From: Prosthecobacter sp. | GTDB taxonomy: Bacteria; Verrucomicrobiota; Verrucomicrobiia; Verrucomicrobiales; Verrucomicrobiaceae | NCBI RefSeq assembly: GCF_020439865.1 | Contig: NZ_JAGRPF010000144.1 | Coordinates: 1-64,000 of the forward strand | Direction of reading: 5' to 3' | DNA length: 64,000 nt | Part shown: positions 51,329 to 60,120 of the stretch, one piece after another | Position numbering within the stretch: the stretch's first letter is position 1 | Layout: each line of letters starts with the position of its first letter | Position numbers and translations under genes: made by a program | The notes under the pieces: model-generated | What the model was told of the DNA's origin: nothing | The model's input: only the letters and a program-made list of their open reading frames with translations | The model's database searches: none

Positions 51329-52408
51329 TCACCTCTCCTCCACCCAACCCGGAGCCGGGTAGCTGCCGAGTGTCTTGACCTGAACGGCATGCTCCTCGAG
51401 CGCGGTGATGGCCTGCTGAAGCGCTGGGTCGGAATGGTGGCCGCTGATTTCGAGGAAGAAGCGGGCCTGGGTGCCGCACGGTGTCGGACGGTTTTCGATC
51501 TGGCGGACGTTGACGTTGCGGGAGGCGAAGACCTGCAGGACTTCCATTAGCGCACCGACGCGATCCTTGGAGTGGATCATGAGCATCGTGTTGTCATTGC
51601 CTGAGGGCGGACCAGAGCGGCGACCGAGGATGATAAAGCGCGTCTGCGTGGCATACTCGCGTGGCGAGGTCGCAATGACGCGCAGATCGTGCAGTTCGGC
51701 ACTGAGCGGCGTGCCCAACGCGGCGATGGACGGATTCTGGGACGCCAAGGTGGCCGCAGCACTGGAACTCGGCGACTCAACGAGCCTTGCCCCCGGAAAA
51801 CTTTGCGCGAGCCAGGGACGGCAGTGGGCGAGCATCTGGGCGCGGCCATGGATCTCGGTGATGGTACCATTCGGGCCCTGCGCCATCACGGCGGCGTCAG
51901 CCTTCCACAAAATCTCTGCGTAGATCTGCAGGGCGCTGTCGGCGAGATGATCGAGCGTGTGATGCACGGCGCCTTCGGTCGAGTGCTCGATGGGCAGCAC
52001 GCCGTAGTCGGCCGTCTGTGCCGCCACCAGGCCAAAAACACCTTCGGTGGTGACTTCAGCGAGGTATTCGACGCAATGCCCAAACTTGTTCACCGCCGCC
52101 TGATGGGTCCATGAGCCGGTGGGTCCGAGGTAGGCGATCTTGAGGCTGTCTTCGAGCGCGAGCGCGGCACTCATGATCTCGCGATAGATGGCGCGGATCG
52201 CACGCTCGGTGAGACGGCCGTTTTGCGCGCGGTTGATCTCTGCCAGCTTGCGCAGCAGCTTGTCCTCACGGCCCGGCACATAGATGTCGAGATCGTCCTT
52301 GCGCTTGATCTCACCGACGGTGTGCACCAGTTCGGCGCGTTCGTTCAGCAGCCGAAGAAGCTGCTGATCGATGCTGTCGATCTTATTGCGGACTTCTTCG
52401 AGGGACAT
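51329..52408 (-). CDS. pheA: Bifunctional chorismate mutase/prephenate dehydratase (P-protein)
   Basis: A 359-residue P-protein. N-terminal AroQ chorismate mutase (1-85): RNKIDSIDQQLLRLLNERAE, YVPGREDKLLRKL. Prephenate dehydratase (about 90-270): LGPTGSWTHQAAVNKFGH, GVLPIEHSTEGAVHHTLDHL, RFIILGRR. C-terminal ACT domain (275-359) with the Phe-binding pattern IENRPTPCGTQARFFLEISG. It makes phenylpyruvate and is normally inhibited by phenylalanine through the ACT domain. It lies 18 bases downstream of scpB on the same strand. Confidence 0.96.
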   Translation of the reverse strand: MSLEEVRNKIDSIDQQLLRLLNERAELVHTVGEIKRKDDLDIYVPGREDKLLRKLAEINRAQNGRLTERAIRAIYREIMSAALALEDSLKIAYLGPTGSWTHQAAVNKFGHCVEYLAEVTTEGVFGLVAAQTADYGVLPIEHSTEGAVHHTLDHLADSALQIYAEILWKADAAVMAQGPNGTITEIHGRAQMLAHCRPWLAQSFPGARLVESPSSSAAATLASQNPSIAALGTPLSAELHDLRVIATSPREYATQTRFIILGRRSGPPSGNDNTMLMIHSKDRVGALMEVLQVFASRNVNVRQIENRPTPCGTQARFFLEISGHHSDPALQQAITALEEHAVQVKTLGSYPAPGWVEER

Positions 52409-52426
52409 GGCCGCAGAAGGAAAAGG

Positions 52427-53170
52427 TTAAGACTCGTCCGCAGCGGTTTCTTCGGCGGCAGTTTCTGCCCCATTGGTCACCGGAGCGAGCGAGAGCTGCT
52501 GCTCCTGCGGCTGGTCACCTGCGGCAGGCGCACCTTCCTCAGCGGTGGGAAGCTTCACACGGCGCAGTTCGGAGGCGTTCGGCATGTCGTCGAGACTACG
52601 AACGCCAAAATGATCGAGGAAGGCCTCCGTGGTGCCGTAGAGCAAGGGACGGCCCGGAAGATCGGCACGGCCTTCGATTTTAATAAGACCGCGGTCGATG
52701 AGTTGCTGCATCATCGCATCCACGGAAACACCGCGCACAGCCTCGACACCAGCTTTGGTAATCGGCTGGCGGTAGGCCACAATGGCGAGTGTTTCGAGAG
52801 CCGGCTGGCTGAGGCGCTGCACCTTCTTGCCGGGATAGAGCGCACGGCACCATTCGGCATACTCGCCACGGGCGGCGATGCGCCAGCCGTTGGCACGCTC
52901 CACCAGCGTAAACGAATGCTTCTCCGACTCGTAGCGTGCGATCAGTTCATCCAGGATCGCGCGCACCTGCTCCTCGGTCGTTTCAGCCAGCGGGGCCACC
53001 CATTCCGGAACCTGGGGACCTTCGCCGGCAGTTTCAGCAGCAGCAGCGGATTCGCTCGCCGCGTCCAGAATGTCTTTCGCAGTCTCTTTGACGGCGGCAC
53101 ACATCTGCGGCACGCCCAAGGGTTCCTGGGAGGCAAAAAGAAGGGCTTCTACGATCGAGATCAGTTCCAT
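52427..53170 (-). CDS. scpB: Segregation and condensation protein ScpB
   Basis: A 247-residue ScpB, the winged-helix partner of SMC-ScpA. Evidence: MELISIVEALLFASQEPLGV, LVERANGWRIAARGEYAEWC, LSQPALETLAIVAYRQPITK and LLYGTTEAFLDHFGVRSLDD. The N-terminal half contains an inserted Glu/Ala-rich stretch (LDAASESAAAAETAGEGPQV) and the C-terminus has an acidic low-complexity tail ending AETAAEETAADES. ATG at 53170 begins the ScpB helix; the open frame starts at 53191. It is upstream of pheA; scpA is not adjacent. Confidence 0.94.
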   Translation of the reverse strand: MELISIVEALLFASQEPLGVPQMCAAVKETAKDILDAASESAAAAETAGEGPQVPEWVAPLAETTEEQVRAILDELIARYESEKHSFTLVERANGWRIAARGEYAEWCRALYPGKKVQRLSQPALETLAIVAYRQPITKAGVEAVRGVSVDAMMQQLIDRGLIKIEGRADLPGRPLLYGTTEAFLDHFGVRSLDDMPNASELRRVKLPTAEEGAPAAGDQPQEQQLSLAPVTNGAETAAEETAADES

Positions 53171-53286
53171 GACGCGGGCGCGCAATCTCAAGCGAGGCTG
53201 AGGGGCGAGTCAAGCTGTGGAACGCACTTCGCACCCTGCCGCCCACAGGCTTGACACCCCCGCCCCAAACACGTTCTGTTCCGCCC

Positions 53287-54441
53287 ATGGCCCTGCGACT
53301 CGACACCGCCGTCATCCGTGGTGAAATCGACAACACCACCCGAGGGAACGTACGAGGCAGACTGTGGCTTGTCGGCAGGGAGGAGCCAATCTCAATCGAT
53401 CTGCGCGGCGACGCCTGGCGCGATGTGGCCGGAGGAAGGCTCACATTTACCAATCCCAAGCCGGAACCGCAGGCTGCCGCATCAAAGCTGCAACCAAAAC
53501 AGAAGGGGTTTGTGGGCGACATCACCGCCTCCCGCAAAGTGAAGATCAGTGCGGCACCCGAGGATGAACAGCAGGAGACCGAGTCAGAGGGAGAAACCCA
53601 AAAGCACCCGACGGAGTGGCACAATGCGCTTTATTTCGAATGGTATTCCGAAGCCAACGGCCGTGTCGTCATCGAAAGCGCGGGCTTCGACCTTTGCATC
53701 TCCGAATGGATCTGGGAAATGGACGACGCCGAGGAGCAGGCGCAGAAGCTCACCAATCTGCAGGCCATGCGCGGCTGGCTTGCCGGCATCATCCGGCGGC
53801 CGGAGGTCGAGGAAGAAATCGACAACAGCGAAGAAAGCTGGGAGAAATCATTCAAACAATCCGACCGCCTGCACGACGCCCATGAGGAAGCACTTGAGAA
53901 ATTCGGTGTAGAAGGCCTGCAGGATGACCGCGTCGCTTTCGTCATGGGATGGGACCACATGCTAGATGAGAGGAGTGTCGAAGATCTCGAAGAGACTGAC
54001 AATGAAGAGGATGCCGACGATCAGGAATGGGAAGACTTTTTGGAGGCAGGTGAGCAGGAGGAACATCCACTCCAGAAGCGGGCGCACCATTTCGTGCTGA
54101 GGCTCCTGACAGAGATCAAAGAGGAGCGCTCCCAAAACGCGGCCACGAGCGACGACGACACCGCGTTCGACCGTTTCATTCGCAACTCGATGAACATCAG
54201 CGGCAAGCTGGCCGGTGCATTCGGCGTCTGCGGCTTCGGCGGCTCTGAGAGCAGCGGTTACATCCTCGCCATCCTGCGCCGCTGCCTGAACTGGGCCAAC
54301 GAAGCGCTGGCTGCACTGAATGAATTGATGGAGGCTCCCGAGTGGCAGAATCGCCTCGAACTGCTGGATGAATACCGGGCCGAACTCTTCGCGATCCGCG
54401 ATGGCATCACGGACCTGCGCAAGGAACTGCGGGACAAGTAA
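53287..54441 (+). CDS. Protein of unknown function, family A (paralogue of 60742)
   Basis: A 384-residue acidic protein with no signal peptide. Three blocks are shared with the protein at 60742: an N-terminal strand-rich block (GRLWLVGREEPISIDLRGDA, WRDVAGGRLTFTNP), a middle block (NALYFEWYSEANGRVVIESA, FDLCISEWIWEMDDAEEQA) and a C-terminal helical block (AILRRCLNWANEALAALNEL, LLDEYRAELFAIRDG). Between the last two lies a long Glu/Asp-rich insert (EEIDNSEESWE, LEETDNEEDADDQEWEDF). The gene ends one base from the convergent cupin gene. Function not recognised. Confidence 0.78.
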   Translation: MALRLDTAVIRGEIDNTTRGNVRGRLWLVGREEPISIDLRGDAWRDVAGGRLTFTNPKPEPQAAASKLQPKQKGFVGDITASRKVKISAAPEDEQQETESEGETQKHPTEWHNALYFEWYSEANGRVVIESAGFDLCISEWIWEMDDAEEQAQKLTNLQAMRGWLAGIIRRPEVEEEIDNSEESWEKSFKQSDRLHDAHEEALEKFGVEGLQDDRVAFVMGWDHMLDERSVEDLEETDNEEDADDQEWEDFLEAGEQEEHPLQKRAHHFVLRLLTEIKEERSQNAATSDDDTAFDRFIRNSMNISGKLAGAFGVCGFGGSESSGYILAILRRCLNWANEALAALNELMEAPEWQNRLELLDEYRAELFAIRDGITDLRKELRDK

Positions 54442-54442
54442 A

Positions 54443-54859
54443 TCACGCCGCCCGCAGCGATTTCCACGGCTCTTCGTGGCTGTGGTCCACCACGGCAGGA
54501 TCGTCCGCCTTCGCAGGCGAGAGAATAGCGAGGAAGACGAGCTTCTCATCGCCTGCATTCCAGGTGCCGTGAATCTCGCCCATCGGGATGAAAACCATGT
54601 CGCCGGGTCCGAGGATCTTCTTTTCCTTGCCCACCCACTGCTCGGCCTTGCCGGACAGGATGTAGATCACTTCTTCACGCGTCGGATGTGAGTGAAACGG
54701 ATGACTGCGCCCCGGCTCCATGTTCGCCCGCACCATCAGCAGGTGCTCGTTTTGCACGATGTCCTCCCGGCAAAGCCACTCCTCGAGCGTCCAAGGTGAG
54801 AGGTAGTCGATCTTTTCGGCTGCAGTAACGAAGCGGCGGTTGGCGATGGCGTCGGACAT
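54443..54859 (-). CDS. Cupin-domain protein
   Basis: A 138-residue single-domain cupin. The two metal-binding motifs are visible: HPFHSHPTREEVIYILSGKA (G(X)5HXH(X)3-4E type) and LGPGDMVFIPMGEIHGTWNAGD. The three His and one Glu likely bind Fe, Mn or Zn. Substrate unknown; such small cupins can be dioxygenases, isomerases or sensors. Its 3' end is one base from the family A gene on the opposite strand. Confidence 0.87.
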   Translation of the reverse strand: MSDAIANRRFVTAAEKIDYLSPWTLEEWLCREDIVQNEHLLMVRANMEPGRSHPFHSHPTREEVIYILSGKAEQWVGKEKKILGPGDMVFIPMGEIHGTWNAGDEKLVFLAILSPAKADDPAVVDHSHEEPWKSLRAA

Positions 54860-54938
54860 GATGGAGGAACGTTAGCGTTTTGGGAACGCGACGACAAGAC
54901 CCGTGATTGCACCTGTGACTATCTGATCTGCGACAAAC

Positions 54939-55208
54939 TCAATACGTGAACAGATCCTTCACGACCCAGGGATGCTCGATTTCCATGCCCTTCTGCTTCA
55001 TGAGCAGGTTGAGAGCGTCTGCCATGCGCTGCTTCATGTGCTTAGTGAGACGGCGGCCTTTGCGGGCGCGCTGGACGGCTTTGTGAGTCATGGGTTCCGC
55101 GCTGGCCGTCACCAGATCGTGATTGTCCAGCTCGTGCTCGGTCATGATCCCGTCCAAAGGCTGCACGCCCATGTTGCGCTCGATTTCGTCTTGTCCCATG
55201 CCGCGCAT
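54939..55208 (-). CDS. Small basic protein of unknown function
   Basis: An 89-residue protein (ATG at 55208): MRGMGQDEIERNMGVQPLDG, then TEHELDNHDLVTASAEPMTH and a basic helix KAVQRARKGRRLTKHMKQRM, ending IEHPWVVKDLFTY. The basic middle and amphipathic ends suggest nucleic-acid or membrane association, but no family is recognised. The frame stays open upstream to 55307, but those residues look random (SPGGSAGSKWSITRIQ). Confidence 0.6.
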   Translation of the reverse strand: MRGMGQDEIERNMGVQPLDGIMTEHELDNHDLVTASAEPMTHKAVQRARKGRRLTKHMKQRMADALNLLMKQKGMEIEHPWVVKDLFTY

Positions 55209-55315
55209 CTCATTCCGCAAATCGTCGTCCGCAATCTGAATTCGAGTTATGCTCCATTTTGAACCTGCTGAGCCACCAGGCGAACAAGCGCCGAAGGCGG
55301 CATTCACGACCGTGG

Positions 55316-56011
55316 CTACAGCAGCCCATGCTCTTTGAAACTAAAGTAAGGCAGGATGCGTGATTCAGAGGGCGTGCCGATAATGAGGTGATCTTGCAGA
55401 ATGAGGCCGGTGGCTTCGGAGGCTTCGCGGAGACGGCGGGTGATTCGGCGGTCAGCGTCGCTGGGGGTGGGATCGCCGGAGGGGTGGTTGTGGATGAGGA
55501 CGAAGGCGTAGGCGTTGTGAATGAGAACCTTTCTGAGCAGGTCACGCGGATGGGCGACGCATTCGTTGAGGCTGCCTTTGAACGCCTCCTCGCAGCGCAT
55601 GACGGCGAGCTTGGTATTGAGCAGGATGACGCGAACGGACTCGTGGCCGAGGGCCTGCATCTCGGAACCGATGTAGTCGTAGATGCGCTGCGGACGGTCG
55701 AGGATGATCTCGGCATGCGAGGGTTCCTGTGCGGCGCGGCGGCCGAGTTCGAAGGCGGCAGCGAGTTTGGCAGTCTTCGCCGGCCCGAGGGCCTTGATCT
55801 TGCCAAGGACGGCGGGCTCAAGGCGCGAGAGGTCGCGCAGGGATTTGTAGTCACGCAGGATGCGCTGGCCGATCTGCAGGGCGTTTTCGCCTTTCGTTCC
55901 GGTGTTGATGAAGAGAGCCAGCAGCTCTGCATCCGAGAGCGCCTGTGGACCGAGGCGAAGGAGACGCTCACGCGGACGGTCGTTTTCCGGGATGTCGTGA
56001 ATGCGGGACAT
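55316..56011 (-). CDS. radC: RadC (JAB/MPN) family protein
   Basis: A 231-residue RadC-type protein. The N-terminal UPF0758 part is RIHDIPENDRPRERLLRLG and ALSDAELLALFINTGTKGEN, with helix-hairpin-helix IKALGPAKTAKLAAAFELG. The C-terminal JAMM domain has FVLIHNHPSGDPTPSDADRR (zinc HxH...D) and the upstream Glu. RadC no longer has a proven role in DNA repair; it is often found with mobile or competence genes. It follows the prenyl synthase. Confidence 0.94.
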   Translation of the reverse strand: MSRIHDIPENDRPRERLLRLGPQALSDAELLALFINTGTKGENALQIGQRILRDYKSLRDLSRLEPAVLGKIKALGPAKTAKLAAAFELGRRAAQEPSHAEIILDRPQRIYDYIGSEMQALGHESVRVILLNTKLAVMRCEEAFKGSLNECVAHPRDLLRKVLIHNAYAFVLIHNHPSGDPTPSDADRRITRRLREASEATGLILQDHLIIGTPSESRILPYFSFKEHGLL

Positions 56012-56047
56012 GAAACGGTTCGCAGTTCACATGACAGAAGATGGCGA

Positions 56048-57058
56048 TCAGTGGATCGCGCGGCACTGGTCCAGCAGGCTGTGCAGGTAACCTACGATGT
56101 CTTCGAGCGCCTGCTTGTGCTGTGAAGCGGCGAGGCAGATGAGATCGGACCGTGCTGAGACAAGAAGATCCTGGGCGAATTTCACCGCACGCTCGACCGC
56201 GCCGTCGTAGTCGGCAATGCTGGCGAGGATGGTGGTGTCCATGGGCTCGCCTTTGAGCAGCATGCGGTTGAGCTTCTGTTTCTGCGGCTCGGTGGCTCCT
56301 TCGAGGAGGTAGAGGATGGGCAGCGTGAGCTTGCCGCGCGCGAGGTCGGTGCGGAGGGTCTTGCCGACCGTTTTTTCATCGCCGACGATGTCGAGGCAGT
56401 CGTCGTAGATCTGGTAGGCGGTGCCGAGCTTGAGGCCGTAATCGCGCAAAGCGTTTTGAATGGCCTCTGACTGCCGGTTGAGACGTGCGCCGAGCTCACT
56501 GGCGACCGCGAAAAGCGCGGCGGTCTTCATTTCGATCATCTTGAGATAATCGGCGACGGAGAGATTGAGGTCGAAACGGCGCTGTGTTTGCAGGATTTCA
56601 CCGGAACAGACGTCACGCGAAGCGCGTGCGATGGTGCGGCAGACGTGGGTGTCATCAAACTCGGTGGCGAGTTCGAGCGCGTAGGCGAAAAGGCTGTCCC
56701 CAAGAAGCACGCTCAGGCTGCTCCCCCACTTGGCAACGGCGGTGGGCTGGGCGCGACGGATGTCCGCACCGTCCATGATGTCGTCATGCACAAGCGATGC
56801 GATGTGGACGAGTTCGAGAATGACGGAGAGGCGCGTGTGCCCCTCATGCGTGCCACCCGTGGCACCACCGGCGAGAACGGCAAGCGCCGGACGGATGCGC
56901 TTGCCGGAGGTCTGGCAAACGTAGCTGACGTAACCCTCCACACCGGGATCAAATGCCCGCGCCTGATCAAGGATGGCAGTCTCCACACGCTCCAAGTCCG
57001 CCCGGATGAGATGAAACGGGAAGACGGGATTGCTGGCGCTGACGGTTGCGGCGGACAT
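56048..57058 (-). CDS. Polyprenyl diphosphate synthase
   Basis: A 336-residue trans-prenyltransferase that extends allylic diphosphates with IPP. Asp-rich motif 1 is LVHDDIMDGADIRRAQPTAV (DDxxD) and motif 2 is YQIYDDCLDIVGDEKTVGKT. GKRIRPALAVLAGGATGG is the N-terminal motif. The presence of bulky residues just before motif 1 (HIASLVH) suggests a long-chain product such as octaprenyl, but product length cannot be stated. Its substrate supply fits the MEP pathway (dxs at 47366). Confidence 0.94.
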   Translation of the reverse strand: MSAATVSASNPVFPFHLIRADLERVETAILDQARAFDPGVEGYVSYVCQTSGKRIRPALAVLAGGATGGTHEGHTRLSVILELVHIASLVHDDIMDGADIRRAQPTAVAKWGSSLSVLLGDSLFAYALELATEFDDTHVCRTIARASRDVCSGEILQTQRRFDLNLSVADYLKMIEMKTAALFAVASELGARLNRQSEAIQNALRDYGLKLGTAYQIYDDCLDIVGDEKTVGKTLRTDLARGKLTLPILYLLEGATEPQKQKLNRMLLKGEPMDTTILASIADYDGAVERAVKFAQDLLVSARSDLICLAASQHKQALEDIVGYLHSLLDQCRAIH

Positions 57059-57166
57059 GCTTGCAGATGATCTACGGTTCCATCACTCACGCAGATTCAT
57101 TCGTCAACTGTCAGGCCGATGCCTCGCAAATCCGAATTTTCAAAAGAAATGAAAGCTGGCTTAGAC

Positions 57167-57790
57167 TCACTTGGACCTGGCGGCCAGAACGCCGCTGACA
57201 ATGGCATTCGCCAGCTTCTGGCGGTGGGCGGGAGTGGCACAGCGGGCCGCCTCGCGTTTGTTGCTGATGTAGCCGCACTCGACGAGCACCGCCGGCATTC
57301 GGGTCTCGCGCAACACCTTGAAGTCGGCGGGAAAAATGCCCCGGCTGCCACCGGTGACATGGCTCTTGATGGAACGGCTGATCGCGGTGGCCAGAATCTT
57401 GCCGCGGGAACTGCGATAATAGACCTCGCCGCCGGAGATGAGGGTCGTGCGGCTGCCATTAAAATGAATGCTCAAAAAAATGGACGACGGAACGCGGTTG
57501 GCCATGCGGGCGCGCTGGTCCAGTTCCACAAAGGTGTCCGTCCGTCGCGTCATATGGGTCGCGATGCCCTTCGCCTTAAGCGCTGTTTCCACCCGTTTGG
57601 CGACATCCAGGCAGAGTTTCTTTTCGATCAGGCCGTTCCAGACCGAACCACCGTCCTTGCCGCCATGACCGGCATCGATCACCACATGGGAAAATCGAAG
57701 CGTCTCGGCAGCCGCCACCACCTCCGCACTGAAAATGATCAGCGCCACCCCTGCCGCAACGATGCGTAAGAGACGAGGATGCACGAACAC
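57167..57790 (-). CDS. N-acetylmuramoyl-L-alanine amidase (Amidase_3)
   Basis: A 207-residue zinc amidase. A signal-like N-terminus (LLRIVAAGVALIIFSAEVVA) precedes the catalytic domain: VVIDAGHGGKDGGSVWNGLI (zinc His), EKKLCLDVAKRVETALKA, TRRTDTFVELDQRA, SIFLSIHFNGSR (zinc His) and AVLVECGYISNKREA (catalytic Glu). It splits septal peptidoglycan between MurNAc and the stem peptide. GTG at 57790 overlaps the LysM gene's TAG (TAGTG), so the two are translated together. Confidence 0.94.
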   Translation of the reverse strand: MFVHPRLLRIVAAGVALIIFSAEVVAAAETLRFSHVVIDAGHGGKDGGSVWNGLIEKKLCLDVAKRVETALKAKGIATHMTRRTDTFVELDQRARMANRVPSSIFLSIHFNGSRTTLISGGEVYYRSSRGKILATAISRSIKSHVTGGSRGIFPADFKVLRETRMPAVLVECGYISNKREAARCATPAHRQKLANAIVSGVLAARSK

Positions 57791-58254
57791 TACGGAATTC
57801 GAAGCGTTTTGCCGGCGCGGATCATGTCCGACTTGAGGCCGTTGGCCGCCTTGAGTTTCGCGACTGTGGTGCCGTTTTTGCGGGCGATCGCACCCAGCGT
57901 GTCACCGCTTTTGATGGTGTAGGAGCGGCTTCTGCCGCTACTCGATTTGGACGACGTCTTCTTTTTGGACGAACTGCGGGAGGACGATCCATGGGAAGAA
58001 CGCCAGGAGGAGTAGTCCATGCCCGCCCCCTGCCCTCCTTCGGCCGCCCAGTCACTCTTGTAGTCGCCGTTGTCCGCGAACGGATAATCAGCATGCGACA
58101 TGCTGTGCGCGGGCGTTCTGGACGAACCGTGCAGGTTGATGACCGGCAGATTCTTGGGCAGCCCCTTGATGTGCCCGGAGTTCTCGCAAGCAGCCAGCAG
58201 CAACAGCGGAGCCGCCAGACAGGCTTTGAACAGATTCGTCGTCGAATGACTCAT
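57790..58254 (-). CDS. LysM-containing lipoprotein
   Basis: A 154-residue lipoprotein: leader LFKACLAAPLLLLAACENSG (lipobox LAAC). A Ser/Arg-rich linker (SSHGSSSRSSSKKKTSSKSS) precedes a C-terminal LysM (about 110-154): YTIKSGDTLGAIARKNGTTV, AKLKAANGLKSDMIRAGKTL. It binds peptidoglycan from the outer membrane. The overlap with the amidase gene suggests a joint role in placing or activating it. Confidence 0.92.
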   Translation of the reverse strand: MSHSTTNLFKACLAAPLLLLAACENSGHIKGLPKNLPVINLHGSSRTPAHSMSHADYPFADNGDYKSDWAAEGGQGAGMDYSSWRSSHGSSSRSSSKKKTSSKSSSGRSRSYTIKSGDTLGAIARKNGTTVAKLKAANGLKSDMIRAGKTLRIP

Positions 58255-58292
58255 GCGTGATGATGCCTCATTTCATCCATTGCGCACGCGAA

Positions 58293-58694
58293 TCAATCCT
58301 GCGTGTGAAAACGGCTGATGCGCTGCTTGACACGCGGAATGCCGTTTGAGTCCTTCTCAAGAATCAGGGTCCGCTCATGATAGTACTGCGTGCCGCTGCC
58401 CGGCAGGCTGTAACGCCATTCCGTGTCTTCGGGCATGTTGCGCTCCATCGGGTTTTTAATTGTGTTGTAAACCGACCGGCCGTCCATTCCGACGCGGACC
58501 ATTTTAAACTTCCGCTCGCTGAACCCCTGAGCGTAGCGCGTGCTGGTGGATCCGAAGTGAAGCACCGCCTTCATCGACTCGGAGGGGCCATACCCATAGT
58601 TGACCATGCAAAACAACATCATGAGGGCGGGGATCAGCAGGATGGCCGCCGGGGTGAAGAGATACCAGTTCTTTTTGAAGAATGCAGAGTTCAT
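58293..58694 (-). CDS. Small membrane protein of unknown function
   Basis: A 133-residue protein with one N-terminal membrane segment (FTPAAILLIPALMMLFCMV) and a beta-rich outer part containing YGPSESMKAVLHFGSTSTRY, EWRYSLPGSGTQYYHERTLI and ending RISRFHTQD. No family is recognised. The ATG at 58694 is chosen; the frame starts upstream at 58736 but adds a hydrophilic stretch. It lies between the pseudopilin-like gene and the LysM gene. Confidence 0.65.
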   Translation of the reverse strand: MNSAFFKKNWYLFTPAAILLIPALMMLFCMVNYGYGPSESMKAVLHFGSTSTRYAQGFSERKFKMVRVGMDGRSVYNTIKNPMERNMPEDTEWRYSLPGSGTQYYHERTLILEKDSNGIPRVKQRISRFHTQD

Positions 58695-58781
58695 GCGGGC
58701 GCATGCTGGTGGAGGCGATGGCGGCAGGCAAGACAAAAGACTCTGCCAAGCTTGACCTAATCCGCTCTGTTTCCGCCAAGA

Positions 58782-59204
58782 TCAGAACTGCTGCTTCCCG
58801 GGCTGGGCAATTTCGGTGCTGGTGTAAAGCAGTTCACCGTTTTGGATGCGCAGGTACTTAGCGGCTCCCTGGATGTCCTCTTCACTGAGACCAGGAACCA
58901 CGAACAGCCGGCCTTTCATGGCTCCACGGACCGACATGCCACCACGAACGATGGCACGCACGGTATCGACCACGCTGTTGTCCTGAACAAAATTCACTTC
59001 TGCCGCCCGGGCCATGGTGCAGGTGGAGCAAAGTTCCTGGGCATTACGGCGGTCACGGGCAGCGTAAATCGCATCGTTCTGGCCGATCATCGGAACCGCC
59101 ATCCCCAAGATCACACCCAATATGGCAATAAACATCAACACCTCGAACAGGCTAAAACCCGATCGAAGCCGAAGAAGGGAGGTGGAGTGGGAGCAAGACT
59201 TCAT
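58782..59204 (-). CDS. Type II/IV pseudopilin-like protein
   Basis: A 140-residue protein with a type IV prepilin signal: LRLRSGFSLFEVLMFIAILG, cleavage after Gly16, Phe at +1, Glu at +5 (FSLFE) and a hydrophobic helix (FIAILGVILGMAVPMIG). The globular part has a Cys pair (ELCSTCTMARAAEV). Minor pseudopilins of the type II secretion system are close in length. No other pilus or secretion genes are near, so it depends on genes elsewhere. Confidence 0.85.
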   Translation of the reverse strand: MKSCSHSTSLLRLRSGFSLFEVLMFIAILGVILGMAVPMIGQNDAIYAARDRRNAQELCSTCTMARAAEVNFVQDNSVVDTVRAIVRGGMSVRGAMKGRLFVVPGLSEEDIQGAAKYLRIQNGELLYTSTEIAQPGKQQF

Positions 59205-59227
59205 GGCTGTTGTTATATACTATGCTG

Positions 59228-59330
59228 ATAATTTATGATAATTATCGCAATGATGCAACCATCATTTATCAAATTTCCATAAAACACTCAACCAAGAGTC
59301 TCATAAGTGATAATTCGCAGAGACTCTCCT
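59228..59330 (-). promoter_or_regulatory. A/T-rich upstream region with palindromes before pseudopilin gene
   Basis: An A/T-rich stretch upstream of the pseudopilin start. It contains the perfect palindrome GATAATTATC (59236-59245) and an inverted repeat AGAGTCTC (59295-59302) / GAGACTCT (59320-59327) with a 17-base loop. On the minus strand, TTATCA and TATATA are 16 bases apart and could be a weak promoter. The inverted repeat might be an operator or the end of the tlyA transcript. Nothing else coding is seen between 59205 and 59366. Confidence 0.4.
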
Positions 59331-59366
59331 CACTTCAACTTTTTCATGCCCGCCCAGTCAGGTTCC

Positions 59367-60104
59367 TCATTCCAACACACTGAACCAAGCCAGAAACTCA
59401 CGGTTTCCGTCTGTTCCTTGAATGGGGGACTCCATCAAGGCTCTCCATTGAAGCTGTGGCTGAGACCGAACAAATGCCTCGATGCGCGAACAGGCCTTGG
59501 TGTGAAGCTCAGGTTCCCGCACGATGCCGCCCTGACCCACTTCCTCACGCGTCAGCTCGAACTGCGGCTTGATCAAAACCACCGCATGCCCCCCGGGCCG
59601 CAGCGCCTGCAGGACCGCCGGCAGCACCAAGGTCAGTGAAATAAACGAGAGATCGGCCACCAGCAGGTCAACATCCTGACCCACATCCTCCTTCTTCATG
59701 TGTCGCAGGTTAAACTGCTCCCGCGACACCACACGGGGATCACTGCGCAGTTTCCACGCGAGCTGATTCGTGCCGACGTCATAGGCGAAAACTTTCACAG
59801 CTCCGCGCTGCAGCAGGCAGTCTGTAAATCCTCCGGTGGATGCTCCCACATCCAAGGCTGTCATGCCTGCGACATCGATGCCGAAATGCTCAAGCGCTCC
59901 CTCGAGTTTCAACCCGCCTCGGCTGACAAACTTAGGACGTTGCCGCACGACGATCTGCTCACCCTCCTTCACCAGCCAGCCGGGCTGAGTGATGCGCCTG
60001 CCCATCACACTGACTTCACCAGCCATGACCAACCGTTTGGCCTTCTCGCGGGATGGCACGACGCCGAGTTTTACCAGAGCTTGGTCGAGGCGTTCGCGCG
60101 GCAT
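59367..60104 (-). CDS. tlyA: TlyA-family rRNA 2'-O-methyltransferase
   Basis: A 245-residue TlyA. The N-terminal S4 domain is RLDQALVKLGVVPSREKAKR, LVMAGEVSVMGRRITQPG; the FtsJ-like methyltransferase domain has LDVGASTGGFTDCLLQRGAV (SAM site), FAYDVGTNQLAWKL and LLVADLSFISLTLVLPAVLQ. TlyA in actinobacteria methylates ribose in 16S/23S rRNA and is required for capreomycin sensitivity; here the target rRNA is only presumed. It lies in a run with 60121 and 60742. Confidence 0.95.
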   Translation of the reverse strand: MPRERLDQALVKLGVVPSREKAKRLVMAGEVSVMGRRITQPGWLVKEGEQIVVRQRPKFVSRGGLKLEGALEHFGIDVAGMTALDVGASTGGFTDCLLQRGAVKVFAYDVGTNQLAWKLRSDPRVVSREQFNLRHMKKEDVGQDVDLLVADLSFISLTLVLPAVLQALRPGGHAVVLIKPQFELTREEVGQGGIVREPELHTKACSRIEAFVRSQPQLQWRALMESPIQGTDGNREFLAWFSVLE

Positions 60105-60120
60105 GAGAGAATACCCTTCA

